Shown here in pieces: positions 9,449 through 19,900 of a DNA stretch of 64,000 nucleotides. The stretch lies in contig CAMHUC010000004.1 in NCBI GenBank assembly GCA_946188155.1, positions 1-64,000 of the forward strand, in the 5' to 3' direction. Numbering within the stretch: position 1 is the stretch's first letter; each line of letters opens with the position of its first letter. This DNA is from an uncultured bacterium (lineage in GTDB: Bacteria > Bacteroidota > Bacteroidia > Bacteroidales > Bacteroidaceae). A program made the translations under genes and the position numbers. Under the pieces are notes generated by a model. That model was given only the letters and a program-made list of their open reading frames with translations. It did not search any database and had not been told where the DNA came from.

Positions 9449-10996
9449 ATGATGAAATATCCTTTAGGCATACAGACATTTGAGAACATCCGTACAGACA
9501 GCTATCTGTACGTGGACAAGACCGCGCTGGTATATGACATTGTCAAAGGCGGCAAGTATTATTTCCTGAGTCGGCCGCGCCGCTTCGGCAAGAGTCTGCT
9601 CATCTCCACACTGGAGGCCTACTTCCAGGGCAAGCGGGAGCTGTTCCGTGGGCTGGCCATAGACAGCCTGGAGCAGGAGTGGACGGCGTATCCTGTGCTG
9701 CATCTGGACCTGAATGCCGCCAAATACACTTCGCCGGAAGCATTGACATCGCTATTGGCTGCACAGCTGAGCAACTGGGAGGACATCTACGGCTCTTCAC
9801 CAGCCGAACAGACATTGTCGGAAAGATTCAAGGGCACCATCCGCCGTGCCTGTGAGCAGACGGGGCGGAAGGTGGTTATCCTCGTGGACGAGTATGACAA
9901 GCCGCTGCTGCAGACCTTCGGCAACAAACCGCTGCAGGATGACTACCGTGCTACGCTAAAGGCCTTCTATGGCGTGGAGAAGTCGATGGACGGCTACATA
10001 CAGTTCGCCTTCTTCACCGGAGTGACCAAATTCTCGAAGGTCAGCGTGTTCAGCGACCTGAACAACCTGACGGACATCACGATGGACCGCCGTTATGCAG
10101 AAATCTGTGGCTTCACGGAGGCGGAGATTCGTCGGACGCTGGATGCAGAGGTGGGCGAGCTGGCCCAGGCCAACCGCCTGAGCAAGGAGGCATGCTATGC
10201 GAAGCTGAAGACGAACTACGACGGCTACCATTTCGAGCACGACACGGCGGGGATGTATAACCCCTACAGCCTGCTGCGCGTGCTGGATGCCAAGACGTTC
10301 AAGGACTACTGGTTTGAGACGGGCACACCGACCATCCTGGTGGAGGCCCTGAAGCACAACAACTATAATCTGGACAATCTGACGCAGGAGGAGGTGACTG
10401 CCGACCTGTTAGGCAGTATCGACAGCGTGGCTACTAATCCGCTGCCCCTCATCTATCAGAGCGGCTATCTGACCATCAAGGGCTACGACGAGCGTTTTGA
10501 GTCGTATCGCCTGGGATTCCCTAACTGCGAGGTGGAGCGTGCCTTCACCCGTTTCCTAATACCGTATTACACAGCGCTGAAGTCCAGCCAGGGCCAGCTG
10601 TTCGTGGCCAATTTCGTCAAGGATGTGCGCGCAGGCCGTGTAGAACAGTTCATGCAGCGCTTAGAGTCGCTGTTTGCCTCGGGCGACTATCAGATAGCGA
10701 GCGACGCGGAGCTGTTCTTCCAGAACGTGCTCTATGTCATCTTCACCATGATGGGCTTCTACACTGAGGTAGAGCGCCACACCACCGACGGGCGCATGGA
10801 CATGGTCATCCAGACCAGCGACTACATCTACATCCTGGAGTTCAAGCTCGACCGCAGTGCCGACGAGGCCCTGCGGCAGATTGAAGAGCGCCAGTATGCC
10901 AAGCCCTTCGAGCACGACAGCCGGCGCCTATATAAGATAGGTATCAACTTCTCCACCACGACGCGCCGGATGGAGGGGTGGAAGATAGCGGAATAA
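9449..10996 (+). CDS. AAA-ATPase-like/PD-(D/E)XK nuclease-like protein, tandem copy 1
   Basis: MMKYPLGIQTFENIRTDSYLYVDKT, SRPRRFGKSLLIS, VVILVDEYDKPLL, YILEFKLDRSADEALRQI; TATCTTTG box at ~9417. Confidence 0.9.
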   Translation: MMKYPLGIQTFENIRTDSYLYVDKTALVYDIVKGGKYYFLSRPRRFGKSLLISTLEAYFQGKRELFRGLAIDSLEQEWTAYPVLHLDLNAAKYTSPEALTSLLAAQLSNWEDIYGSSPAEQTLSERFKGTIRRACEQTGRKVVILVDEYDKPLLQTFGNKPLQDDYRATLKAFYGVEKSMDGYIQFAFFTGVTKFSKVSVFSDLNNLTDITMDRRYAEICGFTEAEIRRTLDAEVGELAQANRLSKEACYAKLKTNYDGYHFEHDTAGMYNPYSLLRVLDAKTFKDYWFETGTPTILVEALKHNNYNLDNLTQEEVTADLLGSIDSVATNPLPLIYQSGYLTIKGYDERFESYRLGFPNCEVERAFTRFLIPYYTALKSSQGQLFVANFVKDVRAGRVEQFMQRLESLFASGDYQIASDAELFFQNVLYVIFTMMGFYTEVERHTTDGRMDMVIQTSDYIYILEFKLDRSADEALRQIEERQYAKPFEHDSRRLYKIGINFSTTTRRMEGWKIAE

Positions 10997-11004
10997 ACAG
11001 TAGC

Positions 11005-12552
11005 ATGATGAAATATCCTTTAGGCATACAGACATTTGAGAACATCCGTACAGACAGCTATCTGTACGTGGACAAGACCGCGCTGGTATATGACATTGTC
11101 AAAGGCGGCAAGTATTATTTCCTGAGTCGGCCGCGCCGCTTCGGCAAGAGTCTGCTCATCTCCACACTGGAGGCCTACTTCCAGGGCAAGCGGGAGCTGT
11201 TCCGTGGGCTGGCCATAGACAGCCTGGAGCAGGAGTGGACGGCGTATCCTGTGCTGCATCTGGACCTGAATGCCGCCAAATACACTTCGCCGGAAGCATT
11301 GACATCGCTATTGGCTGCACAGCTGAGCAACTGGGAGGACATCTACGGCTCTTCACCAGCCGAACAGACATTGTCGGAAAGATTCAAGGGCACCATCCGC
11401 CGTGCCTGTGAGCAGACGGGGCGGAAGGTGGTTATCCTCGTGGACGAGTACGACAAGCCTCTGCTGCAGACCTTCGGCAACAAGCCGCTGCAGGATGACT
11501 ACCGCGCTACGCTGAAAGCCTTCTACGGCGTGGAGAAGTCGATGGACGGCTATATACAGTTCGCCTTCTTTACCGGAGTGACGAAGTTCTCGAAGGTCAG
11601 CGTGTTCAGCGACCTGAACAACCTGACGGACATCACTATGGACCGCCGCTACGCTGAGGTCTGCGGATTCACGGAGGCAGAGATCCGTCGGACGCTCGAC
11701 GCGGAGGTGGGCGAGCTGGCGCAGGCCAACCGCCTGAGCAGGGAGGCATGCTATGCGAAGCTGCGGACGAACTACGACGGCTACCATTTCGAGCACGACA
11801 CGGCGGGGATGTATAACCCCTACAGCCTGCTGCGCGTGCTGGATGCCAAGACGTTCAAGGACTACTGGTTTGAGACGGGCACACCGACCATCCTGGTGGA
11901 GGCCCTGAAGCACAACAACTATAATCTGGACAATCTGACGCAGGAGGAGGTGACTGCCGACCTGTTAGGCAGTATCGACAGCGTGGCTACTAATCCGCTG
12001 CCCCTCATCTATCAGAGCGGCTATCTGACCATCAAGGGCTACGACGAGCGTTTTGAGTCGTATCGCCTGGGATTCCCTAACTGCGAGGTGGAGCGTGCCT
12101 TCACCCGTTTCCTAATACCGTATTACACAGCGCTGAAGTCCAGCCAGGGCCAGCTGTTCGTGGCCAATTTCGTCAAGGATGTGCGCGCAGGCCGTGTAGA
12201 ACAGTTCATGCAGCGCTTAGAGTCGCTGTTTGCCTCGGGCGACTATCAGATAGCGAGCGACGCGGAGCTGTTCTTCCAGAACGTGCTCTATGTCATCTTC
12301 ACCATGATGGGCTTCTACACTGAGGTAGAGCGCCACACCACCGACGGGCGCATGGACATGGTCATCCAGACCAGCGACTACATCTACATCCTGGAGTTCA
12401 AGCTCGACCGCAGTGCCGACGAGGCCCTGCGGCAGATTGAAGAGCGCCAGTATGCCAAGCCCTTCGAGCACGACAGCCGGCGCCTATATAAGATAGGTAT
12501 CAACTTCTCCACCACGACGCGCCGGATGGAGGGGTGGAAGATAGCGGAATAA
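11005..12552 (+). CDS. AAA-ATPase-like/PD-(D/E)XK nuclease-like protein, tandem copy 2
   Basis: Near-identical to copy 1 at exact 1556-bp offset; starts 8 bp after copy 1 stop. Confidence 0.9.
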   Translation: MMKYPLGIQTFENIRTDSYLYVDKTALVYDIVKGGKYYFLSRPRRFGKSLLISTLEAYFQGKRELFRGLAIDSLEQEWTAYPVLHLDLNAAKYTSPEALTSLLAAQLSNWEDIYGSSPAEQTLSERFKGTIRRACEQTGRKVVILVDEYDKPLLQTFGNKPLQDDYRATLKAFYGVEKSMDGYIQFAFFTGVTKFSKVSVFSDLNNLTDITMDRRYAEVCGFTEAEIRRTLDAEVGELAQANRLSREACYAKLRTNYDGYHFEHDTAGMYNPYSLLRVLDAKTFKDYWFETGTPTILVEALKHNNYNLDNLTQEEVTADLLGSIDSVATNPLPLIYQSGYLTIKGYDERFESYRLGFPNCEVERAFTRFLIPYYTALKSSQGQLFVANFVKDVRAGRVEQFMQRLESLFASGDYQIASDAELFFQNVLYVIFTMMGFYTEVERHTTDGRMDMVIQTSDYIYILEFKLDRSADEALRQIEERQYAKPFEHDSRRLYKIGINFSTTTRRMEGWKIAE

Positions 12553-12560
12553 ACAGTAGC

Positions 12561-14108
12561 ATGATGAAATATCCTTTAGGCATACAGACATTTGAGAACA
12601 TCCGTACAGACAGCTATCTGTACGTGGACAAGACCGCGCTGGTATATGACATTGTCAAAGGCGGCAAGTATTATTTCCTGAGTCGGCCGCGCCGCTTCGG
12701 CAAGAGTCTGCTCATCTCCACACTGGAGGCCTACTTCCAGGGCAAGCGGGAGCTGTTCCGTGGGCTGGCCATAGACAGCCTGGAGCAGGAGTGGACGGCG
12801 TATCCTGTACTCAAGCTCTCGCTGAACGTCGATAACTACAATTCAGCGAAAGTCCTGCTGGATGTGCTTAATGATGCCATTGACACATGGTGTAGGCAAT
12901 ACGGGATAAACGTTGCGGGCGAAACTCCGTCTGTACGTTTCAAGAATCTGCTGACCGCCCTCTATGAGACGACGGGCCGGAAGGTGGTGGTGCTGGTGGA
13001 CGAATACGACAAGCCGCTGCTGGCAACGATGGGCAACGACGCGATGCAGTCGGAGATGAGGGGGATGTTGAAAGCCTTCTACGGCATCCTGAAGCCTTTG
13101 GACGGCTGCGTGCAGTTCGGGTTCTTCACCGGGGTGACGAAGTTCTCGAAGGTCAGCGTGTTCAGCGACCTGAACAACCTGACTGACATCACTATGGACC
13201 GCCGCTACGCCGAGGTCTGCGGATTCACGGAGGCAGAGATACGCCGGACGCTGGATGCAGAAGTGGGCGAGCTGGCCCAGGCCAACCGCCTGAGCAGGGA
13301 GGCATGCTATGCGAAGCTGCGGACGAACTACGACGGCTACCATTTCGAGCACGACACGGCGGGGATGTATAACCCCTACAGCCTGCTGCGCGTGCTGGAT
13401 GCCAAGACGTTCAAGGACTACTGGTTTGAGACGGGCACACCGACCATCCTGGTGGAGGCCCTGAAGCACAACAACTATAATCTGGACAATCTGACGCAGG
13501 AGGAGGTGACTGCCGACCTGTTAGGCAGTATCGACAGCGTGGCTACTAATCCGCTGCCCCTCATCTATCAGAGCGGCTATCTGACCATCAAGGGCTACGA
13601 CGAGCGTTTTGAGTCGTATCGCCTGGGATTCCCTAACTGCGAGGTGGAGCGTGCCTTCACCCGTTTCCTAATACCGTATTACACAGCGCTGAAGTCCAGC
13701 CAGGGCCAGCTGTTCGTGGCCAATTTCGTCAAGGATGTGCGCGCAGGCCGTGTAGAACAGTTCATGCAGCGCTTAGAGTCGCTGTTTGCCTCGGGCGACT
13801 ATCAGATAGCGAGCGACGCGGAGCTGTTCTTCCAGAACGTGCTCTATGTCATCTTCACCATGATGGGCTTCTACACTGAGGTAGAGCGCCACACCACCGA
13901 CGGGCGCATGGACATGGTCATCCAGACCAGCGACTACATCTACATCCTGGAGTTCAAGCTCGACCGCAGTGCCGACGAGGCCCTGCGGCAGATTGAAGAG
14001 CGCCAGTATGCCAAGCCCTTCGAGCACGACAGCCGGCGCCTATATAAGATAGGTATCAACTTCTCCACCACGACGCGCCGGATGGAGGGGTGGAAGAAAT
14101 CAGAATAA
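12561..14108 (+). CDS. AAA-ATPase-like/PD-(D/E)XK nuclease-like protein, tandem copy 3 with divergent central segment
   Basis: Same offset of 1556 bp; identical flanks, but segment ~12808-13130 is a different sequence (KLSLNVDNYNSAKVLLDVLNDAIDTW...). Confidence 0.9.
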   Translation: MMKYPLGIQTFENIRTDSYLYVDKTALVYDIVKGGKYYFLSRPRRFGKSLLISTLEAYFQGKRELFRGLAIDSLEQEWTAYPVLKLSLNVDNYNSAKVLLDVLNDAIDTWCRQYGINVAGETPSVRFKNLLTALYETTGRKVVVLVDEYDKPLLATMGNDAMQSEMRGMLKAFYGILKPLDGCVQFGFFTGVTKFSKVSVFSDLNNLTDITMDRRYAEVCGFTEAEIRRTLDAEVGELAQANRLSREACYAKLRTNYDGYHFEHDTAGMYNPYSLLRVLDAKTFKDYWFETGTPTILVEALKHNNYNLDNLTQEEVTADLLGSIDSVATNPLPLIYQSGYLTIKGYDERFESYRLGFPNCEVERAFTRFLIPYYTALKSSQGQLFVANFVKDVRAGRVEQFMQRLESLFASGDYQIASDAELFFQNVLYVIFTMMGFYTEVERHTTDGRMDMVIQTSDYIYILEFKLDRSADEALRQIEERQYAKPFEHDSRRLYKIGINFSTTTRRMEGWKKSE

Positions 14109-14114
14109 ACTGCT

Positions 14115-14762
14115 ATGAAGATATTTGCCATCGGCATGAACTATGCCGCCCACAATCAGGAACTCCACGGAACGCTCCGTCGGCCCGACGAGCCAGTCAT
14201 CTTCACCAAGGCCGACTCGGCGCTGCTCAATCAGGGCAAGCCCTTCTTCATTCCCGACCACTTGGGGCGCATCGACTACGAGGCGGAGCTGGTGGTGCGC
14301 ATCAGCCGACTGGGCAAGAGCATCCCCACGCGCTTTGCCCACCGCTACTACGACGCGCTGACGGTGGGCATCGACTTCACCGCCCGCGACCTTCAGCGAC
14401 GGGCCTCGGAGGCCGGGCAGCCGTGGACCATCTGCAAGGGCTTCGACGGCTCGGCGGCCATCGGCGAGTGGATACCCAAGGAGAAACTGCTCACGCAGCC
14501 CGATGCTCCCTGCACGGAGTCGGGGCTGCAGCGCCTCCACTTCCATCTGGACATCAACGGGCGCACGGTGCAGGAGGGCTGTACCGCCGACATGCTCTAC
14601 ACGGTCGACGAGATCATCGCCTACATATCCCAATATTTTACCCTCAAGACGGGCGACTTGCTCTACACGGGCACGCCGGCTGGCGTGGGCCCTGTGGCTA
14701 TCGACGACCGTCTGGAGGGTTGGATAGAGGAGCGGCGGGTGCTGGCGTTCAACTGTAAATAA
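14115..14762 (+). CDS. fumarylacetoacetate hydrolase family protein
   Basis: DYEAELVVRISRLGKSIP, VGIDFTARDLQ, KGFDGSAAIG, TGTPAGVGPVAIDDRLEGWIE. Confidence 0.85.
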   Translation: MKIFAIGMNYAAHNQELHGTLRRPDEPVIFTKADSALLNQGKPFFIPDHLGRIDYEAELVVRISRLGKSIPTRFAHRYYDALTVGIDFTARDLQRRASEAGQPWTICKGFDGSAAIGEWIPKEKLLTQPDAPCTESGLQRLHFHLDINGRTVQEGCTADMLYTVDEIIAYISQYFTLKTGDLLYTGTPAGVGPVAIDDRLEGWIEERRVLAFNCK

Positions 14763-14794
14763 CTCGGGGGCGCGGAGGCGCCCCCGAATCTCTC

Positions 14795-16765
14795 TTACCA
14801 GATTTCGATGCGCTTCTCCGGTGCGATGTAGCGCTTACCGCTCTTGATGTTGAACAGGCGGTAGAACTCGTTGAGCTGGTAAACATTGCCGTTGACGCGC
14901 AGCGGCGGCAGGGCGTGTACGTCGGTGATGTAGTCTGTGATGCTTCCATTGTCGATATTGCCCATCCAGGCGTAAGCGAAGGCACGGAAGTACTCGCGCA
15001 GCTGTCGGTCGCGCTCGGTGCCGGTGATGCCCTGCTTGTCGAGGTACTTGCAGAAGGCATCGTAGCCTATGTAGAGTCCGCCCAGGTCGGCGATGTTCTC
15101 TCCCACGGTGAGTTTGCCGTCGCAGCTGTAGCCGTTGCCGAAGGTCTGCTTGTCGAAGTGGGCGATGACCTTGTCGGCGAGGGTGTTGAAGGCCAGCGTG
15201 TCCTCAGGCAGCATCCATCCCTCCTCCTTGCCGTCCTTGTCGTAGTTCTTGCCTTTGGTGTCGAAGCCGTGGGTCATCTCGTGGCCGATGGTGGTGGCGC
15301 CGAGCACGGCATAGTTGATGGCGGCACTGCGGCTGGCGTCGAAGATGGGGGGCACGAGGTTAGACGAGACGAGGAGTATCTCGTTGTTGTTAGCGCTATA
15401 GAAGGCATTGCTGGTATAGGCGGGCTGGTCGAGCTCGTTGGCGTAGAACGACTCGGCGGGTCCTTTGGTGCCCTTCTTGCTGCGCATGATCTCGATGTTC
15501 TGCTTGAAGAGGTCGCATACGGCCTGATAGAATGAGAGTTTGCCGGCAGGCACCTTCACTGCCCAGGTCGAGCGATTGCTGTCATCGTCGGGCCATCCGA
15601 AGCTGAGGCTCATGGCGTCGACCTTCTCGATGGCCTTGGCCTTCGACCCGGCCGACATCCAGGTGCGCTTCTCTACGCGCTCCTTGAATACGTCGCGGAA
15701 CAGCTTGGCCATCTCGAGGGCTGCCGTGCGGTTGGCTTCAGGAATGGTCTTGTTGTAGACAGAGCTGAAGCGGATGGCCATCGGGCTGTAGGCGGTATTT
15801 GCCAGCGCATACAGTTGTGTTCTGAGATTTGTTTCCGGATTGGGGATGAAGTAGGTATCGCGATTGATTACGGCGTATTTGCAGAAGTACTTCAGCTCGT
15901 CGAGCGTGAGGCTTTCCAGGAATGTGTTAATCTCTTTGTAGCTTTTGGCGCCAAGCGTTTCCTCGTCACCGAGGTTCATCTTGTCGATGATGATGTCGAG
16001 GGCTGTCTCGGAGCTGCTGCCTCGGGTCAGCCTTGGCAAGCCCCGTTTGTGTATCTCGCGTTCGTGGGGCGTCAGTCTGCTGGTGGCCGGCTTGGAGATG
16101 CCTTCCTCCACGAGCATATTCTTCCACCTGTCGATGAGGCTGATAATCTTCTGGGCATCGGCAGCCTGCATGTCGCCATAGGATGCCACCAGCTTCACCG
16201 GGAGGCTGTAGTGTGACACTCTGTAGGGCAGGTCGAGGAATACGCCCACTATGTGCTGGTCGACATCGGTCCCCACATTGTAGGGGGTCATGTAGCCTTC
16301 GAGCATCAGTGTGCCCATCAGTGGCCACATCTCGTCGCGGCTCTTGACGGCATCGATGGTGGCGAGCTTCTCGCGGAGCACCTTCAGGTCGGCCTGCTGT
16401 GAGCCGGTGTCGTAGGCATCGATGAGGTATTTGAGCACCTCGTCGCTGTCGCCCCTCTTTTCGAGCGAGAGCAGGAAGTTGTCGGCATTGACGGACTGCT
16501 GCGCGTTGGTGCCGTTGCTTTTCTCGTCACCGGTCAGTGGGTTGTCGGCCAGCCACTTGCCGACGGCGTACTGGTAGAAGTCGTCGCCGGCGTAGGTTTT
16601 CATGTCCATGTACGAGGCGAAGTCAGATGGCTCCATGATATTACCGTTGTCAGCCTGTGGTGTGGTGCCGCTGTCGGCGGGGTTGTCGGCCTTGTCGGTA
16701 CACGAGGTGAGTGTCAGGCCGGTTGTCAGGATGGCGGCCAGCATCCATAGGAAGCGTTTTTTCAT
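14795..16765 (-). CDS. M13-family (neprilysin-like) zinc metallopeptidase lipoprotein
   Basis: Lipobox LTLTSC; zinc motif TIGHEMTHGFD; GENIADLGGL. Confidence 0.9.
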   Translation of the reverse strand: MKKRFLWMLAAILTTGLTLTSCTDKADNPADSGTTPQADNGNIMEPSDFASYMDMKTYAGDDFYQYAVGKWLADNPLTGDEKSNGTNAQQSVNADNFLLSLEKRGDSDEVLKYLIDAYDTGSQQADLKVLREKLATIDAVKSRDEMWPLMGTLMLEGYMTPYNVGTDVDQHIVGVFLDLPYRVSHYSLPVKLVASYGDMQAADAQKIISLIDRWKNMLVEEGISKPATSRLTPHEREIHKRGLPRLTRGSSSETALDIIIDKMNLGDEETLGAKSYKEINTFLESLTLDELKYFCKYAVINRDTYFIPNPETNLRTQLYALANTAYSPMAIRFSSVYNKTIPEANRTAALEMAKLFRDVFKERVEKRTWMSAGSKAKAIEKVDAMSLSFGWPDDDSNRSTWAVKVPAGKLSFYQAVCDLFKQNIEIMRSKKGTKGPAESFYANELDQPAYTSNAFYSANNNEILLVSSNLVPPIFDASRSAAINYAVLGATTIGHEMTHGFDTKGKNYDKDGKEEGWMLPEDTLAFNTLADKVIAHFDKQTFGNGYSCDGKLTVGENIADLGGLYIGYDAFCKYLDKQGITGTERDRQLREYFRAFAYAWMGNIDNGSITDYITDVHALPPLRVNGNVYQLNEFYRLFNIKSGKRYIAPEKRIEIW

Positions 16766-16964
16766 TCTGCTTGTTGTTTAAATGTTAATGATGCCATGAC
16801 TATTTGGTTGGGTTAATATAGTCCTTCCGCTGCAAAGGTAAGTATTTTTTTCGAATTGTGCAACATTCTGGCGTGGAAATTTCCGACGGCGATGCAACAT
16901 ACTTTCGTATAGGAAATACATAGCCAAAACAATAATTCGGCTCCCGACTACGTTATTAGCATAG

Positions 16965-19900
16965 ATGAATAGTGCCAAGAGGATGATAACGGGTTGCGTC
17001 GTCTTGTGCCTCTGTCTGTTGGCGGAGGCACAAGGGTTCGTTGACCTGACCGTCCGTGAGGTGGCCGTCGACTCGGTGCTGCCCGTCTACCGTTGGCAGA
17101 AGGAGCTGGGGCCTCACTATGCGGACTCGGTCTATCAGGTCAGCATCGAATACCCGGAGTTCGTGGACATGACGGCCGAGGAGGTGCGGCGGCTGAAGCG
17201 TATCGGTGGCGACCGGCTGCCGGAGCTGCCCGTGGTGGAGCAGCACGTGGGAACGGCACGCAAGCGCGGCGTGCTCGATGTGTCGCTGGTGCCCCTCGTG
17301 TATCGCGAGCAGCGCTATCAGAAGCTGGTCAGCTTCAAGCTCAACGTGCAGGCAACAGGCACCAGCCGCTCCATGACGCGCTCTGGCGGCAGCGACCGCT
17401 ATGCGTCGCACAGCATCCTGGCCAGCGGGGCATGGGCAAAAATCAGCATCCCGGAGAGCGGATTCTACCAGCTGACCGATGCCCTCATCAGGAAGGCCGG
17501 ATTCAGCGACCCATCGAAGGTGAGAATCTACGGCTACGGCGGTGCCCTGCAGCCCGAGGTCCTGACGGGCGACTACCTGACAGAGACCGACGACCTGCCG
17601 GAGGTGCCCACGGCGACCATCGGCGGCAAGCGCGTGTTCTACGGCGTGGGCCCCGTGACGTGGGCTGCCGCCGATGCCCTTGTGCGCACGCGCAATCCTT
17701 ATTCAGACTACGGCTACTACTTCCTGACCGAGGCCGACGGCGAGCCGCTGACGGTGAGTGCCGAGGAGCTGACCGCCGCCCACTATCCTGCTGCCGACGA
17801 CTATCACCAGCTCTACGAGGTGGACAACTACTCCTGGTATCACGGCGGGCGCAACCTGTACCAGAAGACACCCTACACCGTCGGTACGCCCCAGAGCTAC
17901 ACCTTCACGGCCCCCACGAGTAGCGGCACGCTGGCGCTGGCACTGAGCTACGGCGGCGACTTTGCCGCCGAGGTGACCGTCAACGACTCCGTGGTGGGCA
18001 CCATCAGCGTGCGCACCGCCTTTGACAGCTATACCGAGGGAGCTGTGCAGACGTGGACATACCAAATCCCAAATCTCAAATCTCAAACCTCAAACACGGT
18101 GACGGTGACGCAGACACAGGGTGCCGAGGTGCGCCTGGACTACCTGGCGATGACCTTCAGCGAGCCCTTTCCGCTCGAAGACCTGGCCGCCGCCACGCTG
18201 CCCGTGCCGGAATACGTGTACCGCATCACCAACCAGGACCACCACGCCGACGAGAACGTGGACATGGTGATCATCATACCCACCACGCAGAAATGGCTGT
18301 CGCAGGCAGAGCGAGTCAAGCAGCTCCACGAGCAGCGCGACGGCCTGACGGTGCGCATCGTGCCTGCCGACGAGCTGTACAACGAGTTCGCCAGCGGCAC
18401 CCCCGACGCCAATGCCTACCGCCGCTACATGAAGATGATGTACGACCGCGCGGCGAGCGACGACGAGCTGCCGCGCTACCTGCTGCTCTTCGGCGACGGT
18501 GCCTGGGACAACCGCATGCTCACCGACGACTGGAAGAACTATTCGCCCGACGACTTCCTGCTCTGCTTCGAGAGCGACAACTCGTTCAGCCACGTCTACT
18601 GCTACGTAAGTGACGACTACTACTGCCTGCTCGACGACGGGGAGACCATCGAGACCACCGTCGGCAGCAGCACGAGCTATCAGGGAAAGCCCGACGTGGC
18701 CGTGGGACGACTCTCGGCACGCTCATTAGAGGAGGCCACCGTGCTGGTGGACAAAATAGAGAGCTACGTCGGCAACGCCGAGGCCGGTGCCTGGCAGAAC
18801 ACCGTCTGCGTGATGGGCGACGACGGCAACAACAACTCGCACATGTCGACCGCCGACCGCGTGGCCACCCTGGTGGAGAACACCTACCCCGGCTACACGG
18901 TGCAGAAGATATACTGGGATGCCTACGCCCGCACCACCTCGTCGACGGGCAACAGCTATCCCGACGTGACGCGACTCATCAAGGCACGCATGCAGGCGGG
19001 CGCACTGATGATGAACTACTCAGGCCACGGGGCTGCCTACGCCATCTCGCACGAGCTGGTGCTGCAGACGCCCGACTTCGCCGAGGCCACCTCGCTGCGC
19101 CTGCCCCTGTGGCTGACCGCCTCGTGTGACATCATGCCCTTCGACGGACAGGAAGACAACATCGGCGAGACGGCCATGAATAATAAGAACGGCGGGGCCA
19201 TCGCCTTCTTCGGCACCACCCGCACCGTCTATGCCAACTACAACGAGCAGATGAACCTGGCCTTCACCCGCTATGCACTGGGCCCCGACGGCGACAAGCC
19301 GCGCATGGCCATCGGCGAGGCCGTCCGACGGGCCAAGTGCGACCTGGTGACATCAGGTCGTGACACGTCGCCCAACAAGCTGCAGTACACCCTGCTCGGC
19401 GACCCCGCGCTGACACTGGCCACGCCGACGCTGCAGATGACCGTCGACAGCATCGGCGGCCGCAGCATTGACAGCGGCGAGACCGTGCAGCTGACTGCCG
19501 GCAGCGTGGTGACGGTGAAGGGACACGTCGGCGGCGCAGAGGTGCAGAGCGACTTCACGGGCGTGATGACAGCTACCGTGCGCGACGCCCTGGAGACCAT
19601 CACCTGCCGACTCAACGACGAGGGAAGCGACGGGGCATCGACACCCTTCGTGTACAACGACCGCACCAAGACCCTCTACAACGGCTCCGACAGCGTGGTA
19701 GGCGGGCGCTTCGCACTGACCTTCGCCGTGCCCAAGGACATCAGCTATGCCGAAGGCTCAGGACAGATGACGCTCTACGCCGTCAGCAACGACAAGGCGC
19801 TGGAGGCCCACGGCCTGACGGAGAACTTCGTGCTCAGCGGCAGCAGCGACGTGGCCAACGACAGCATCGGCCCCAGCATCTATTGCTATCTGAACAGTCC

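Noticed and set aside
9441-14108. Diversity-generating retroelement or shufflon for the variable centres
   Set aside because: No reverse transcriptase, template repeat or recombinase in the window; gene conversion between paralogs is simpler.
17093-17923. 276-aa alternate-frame ORF inside porU
   Set aside because: Arg/Ala/Gly-rich out-of-frame translation, no domain signal; porU frame is convincing.
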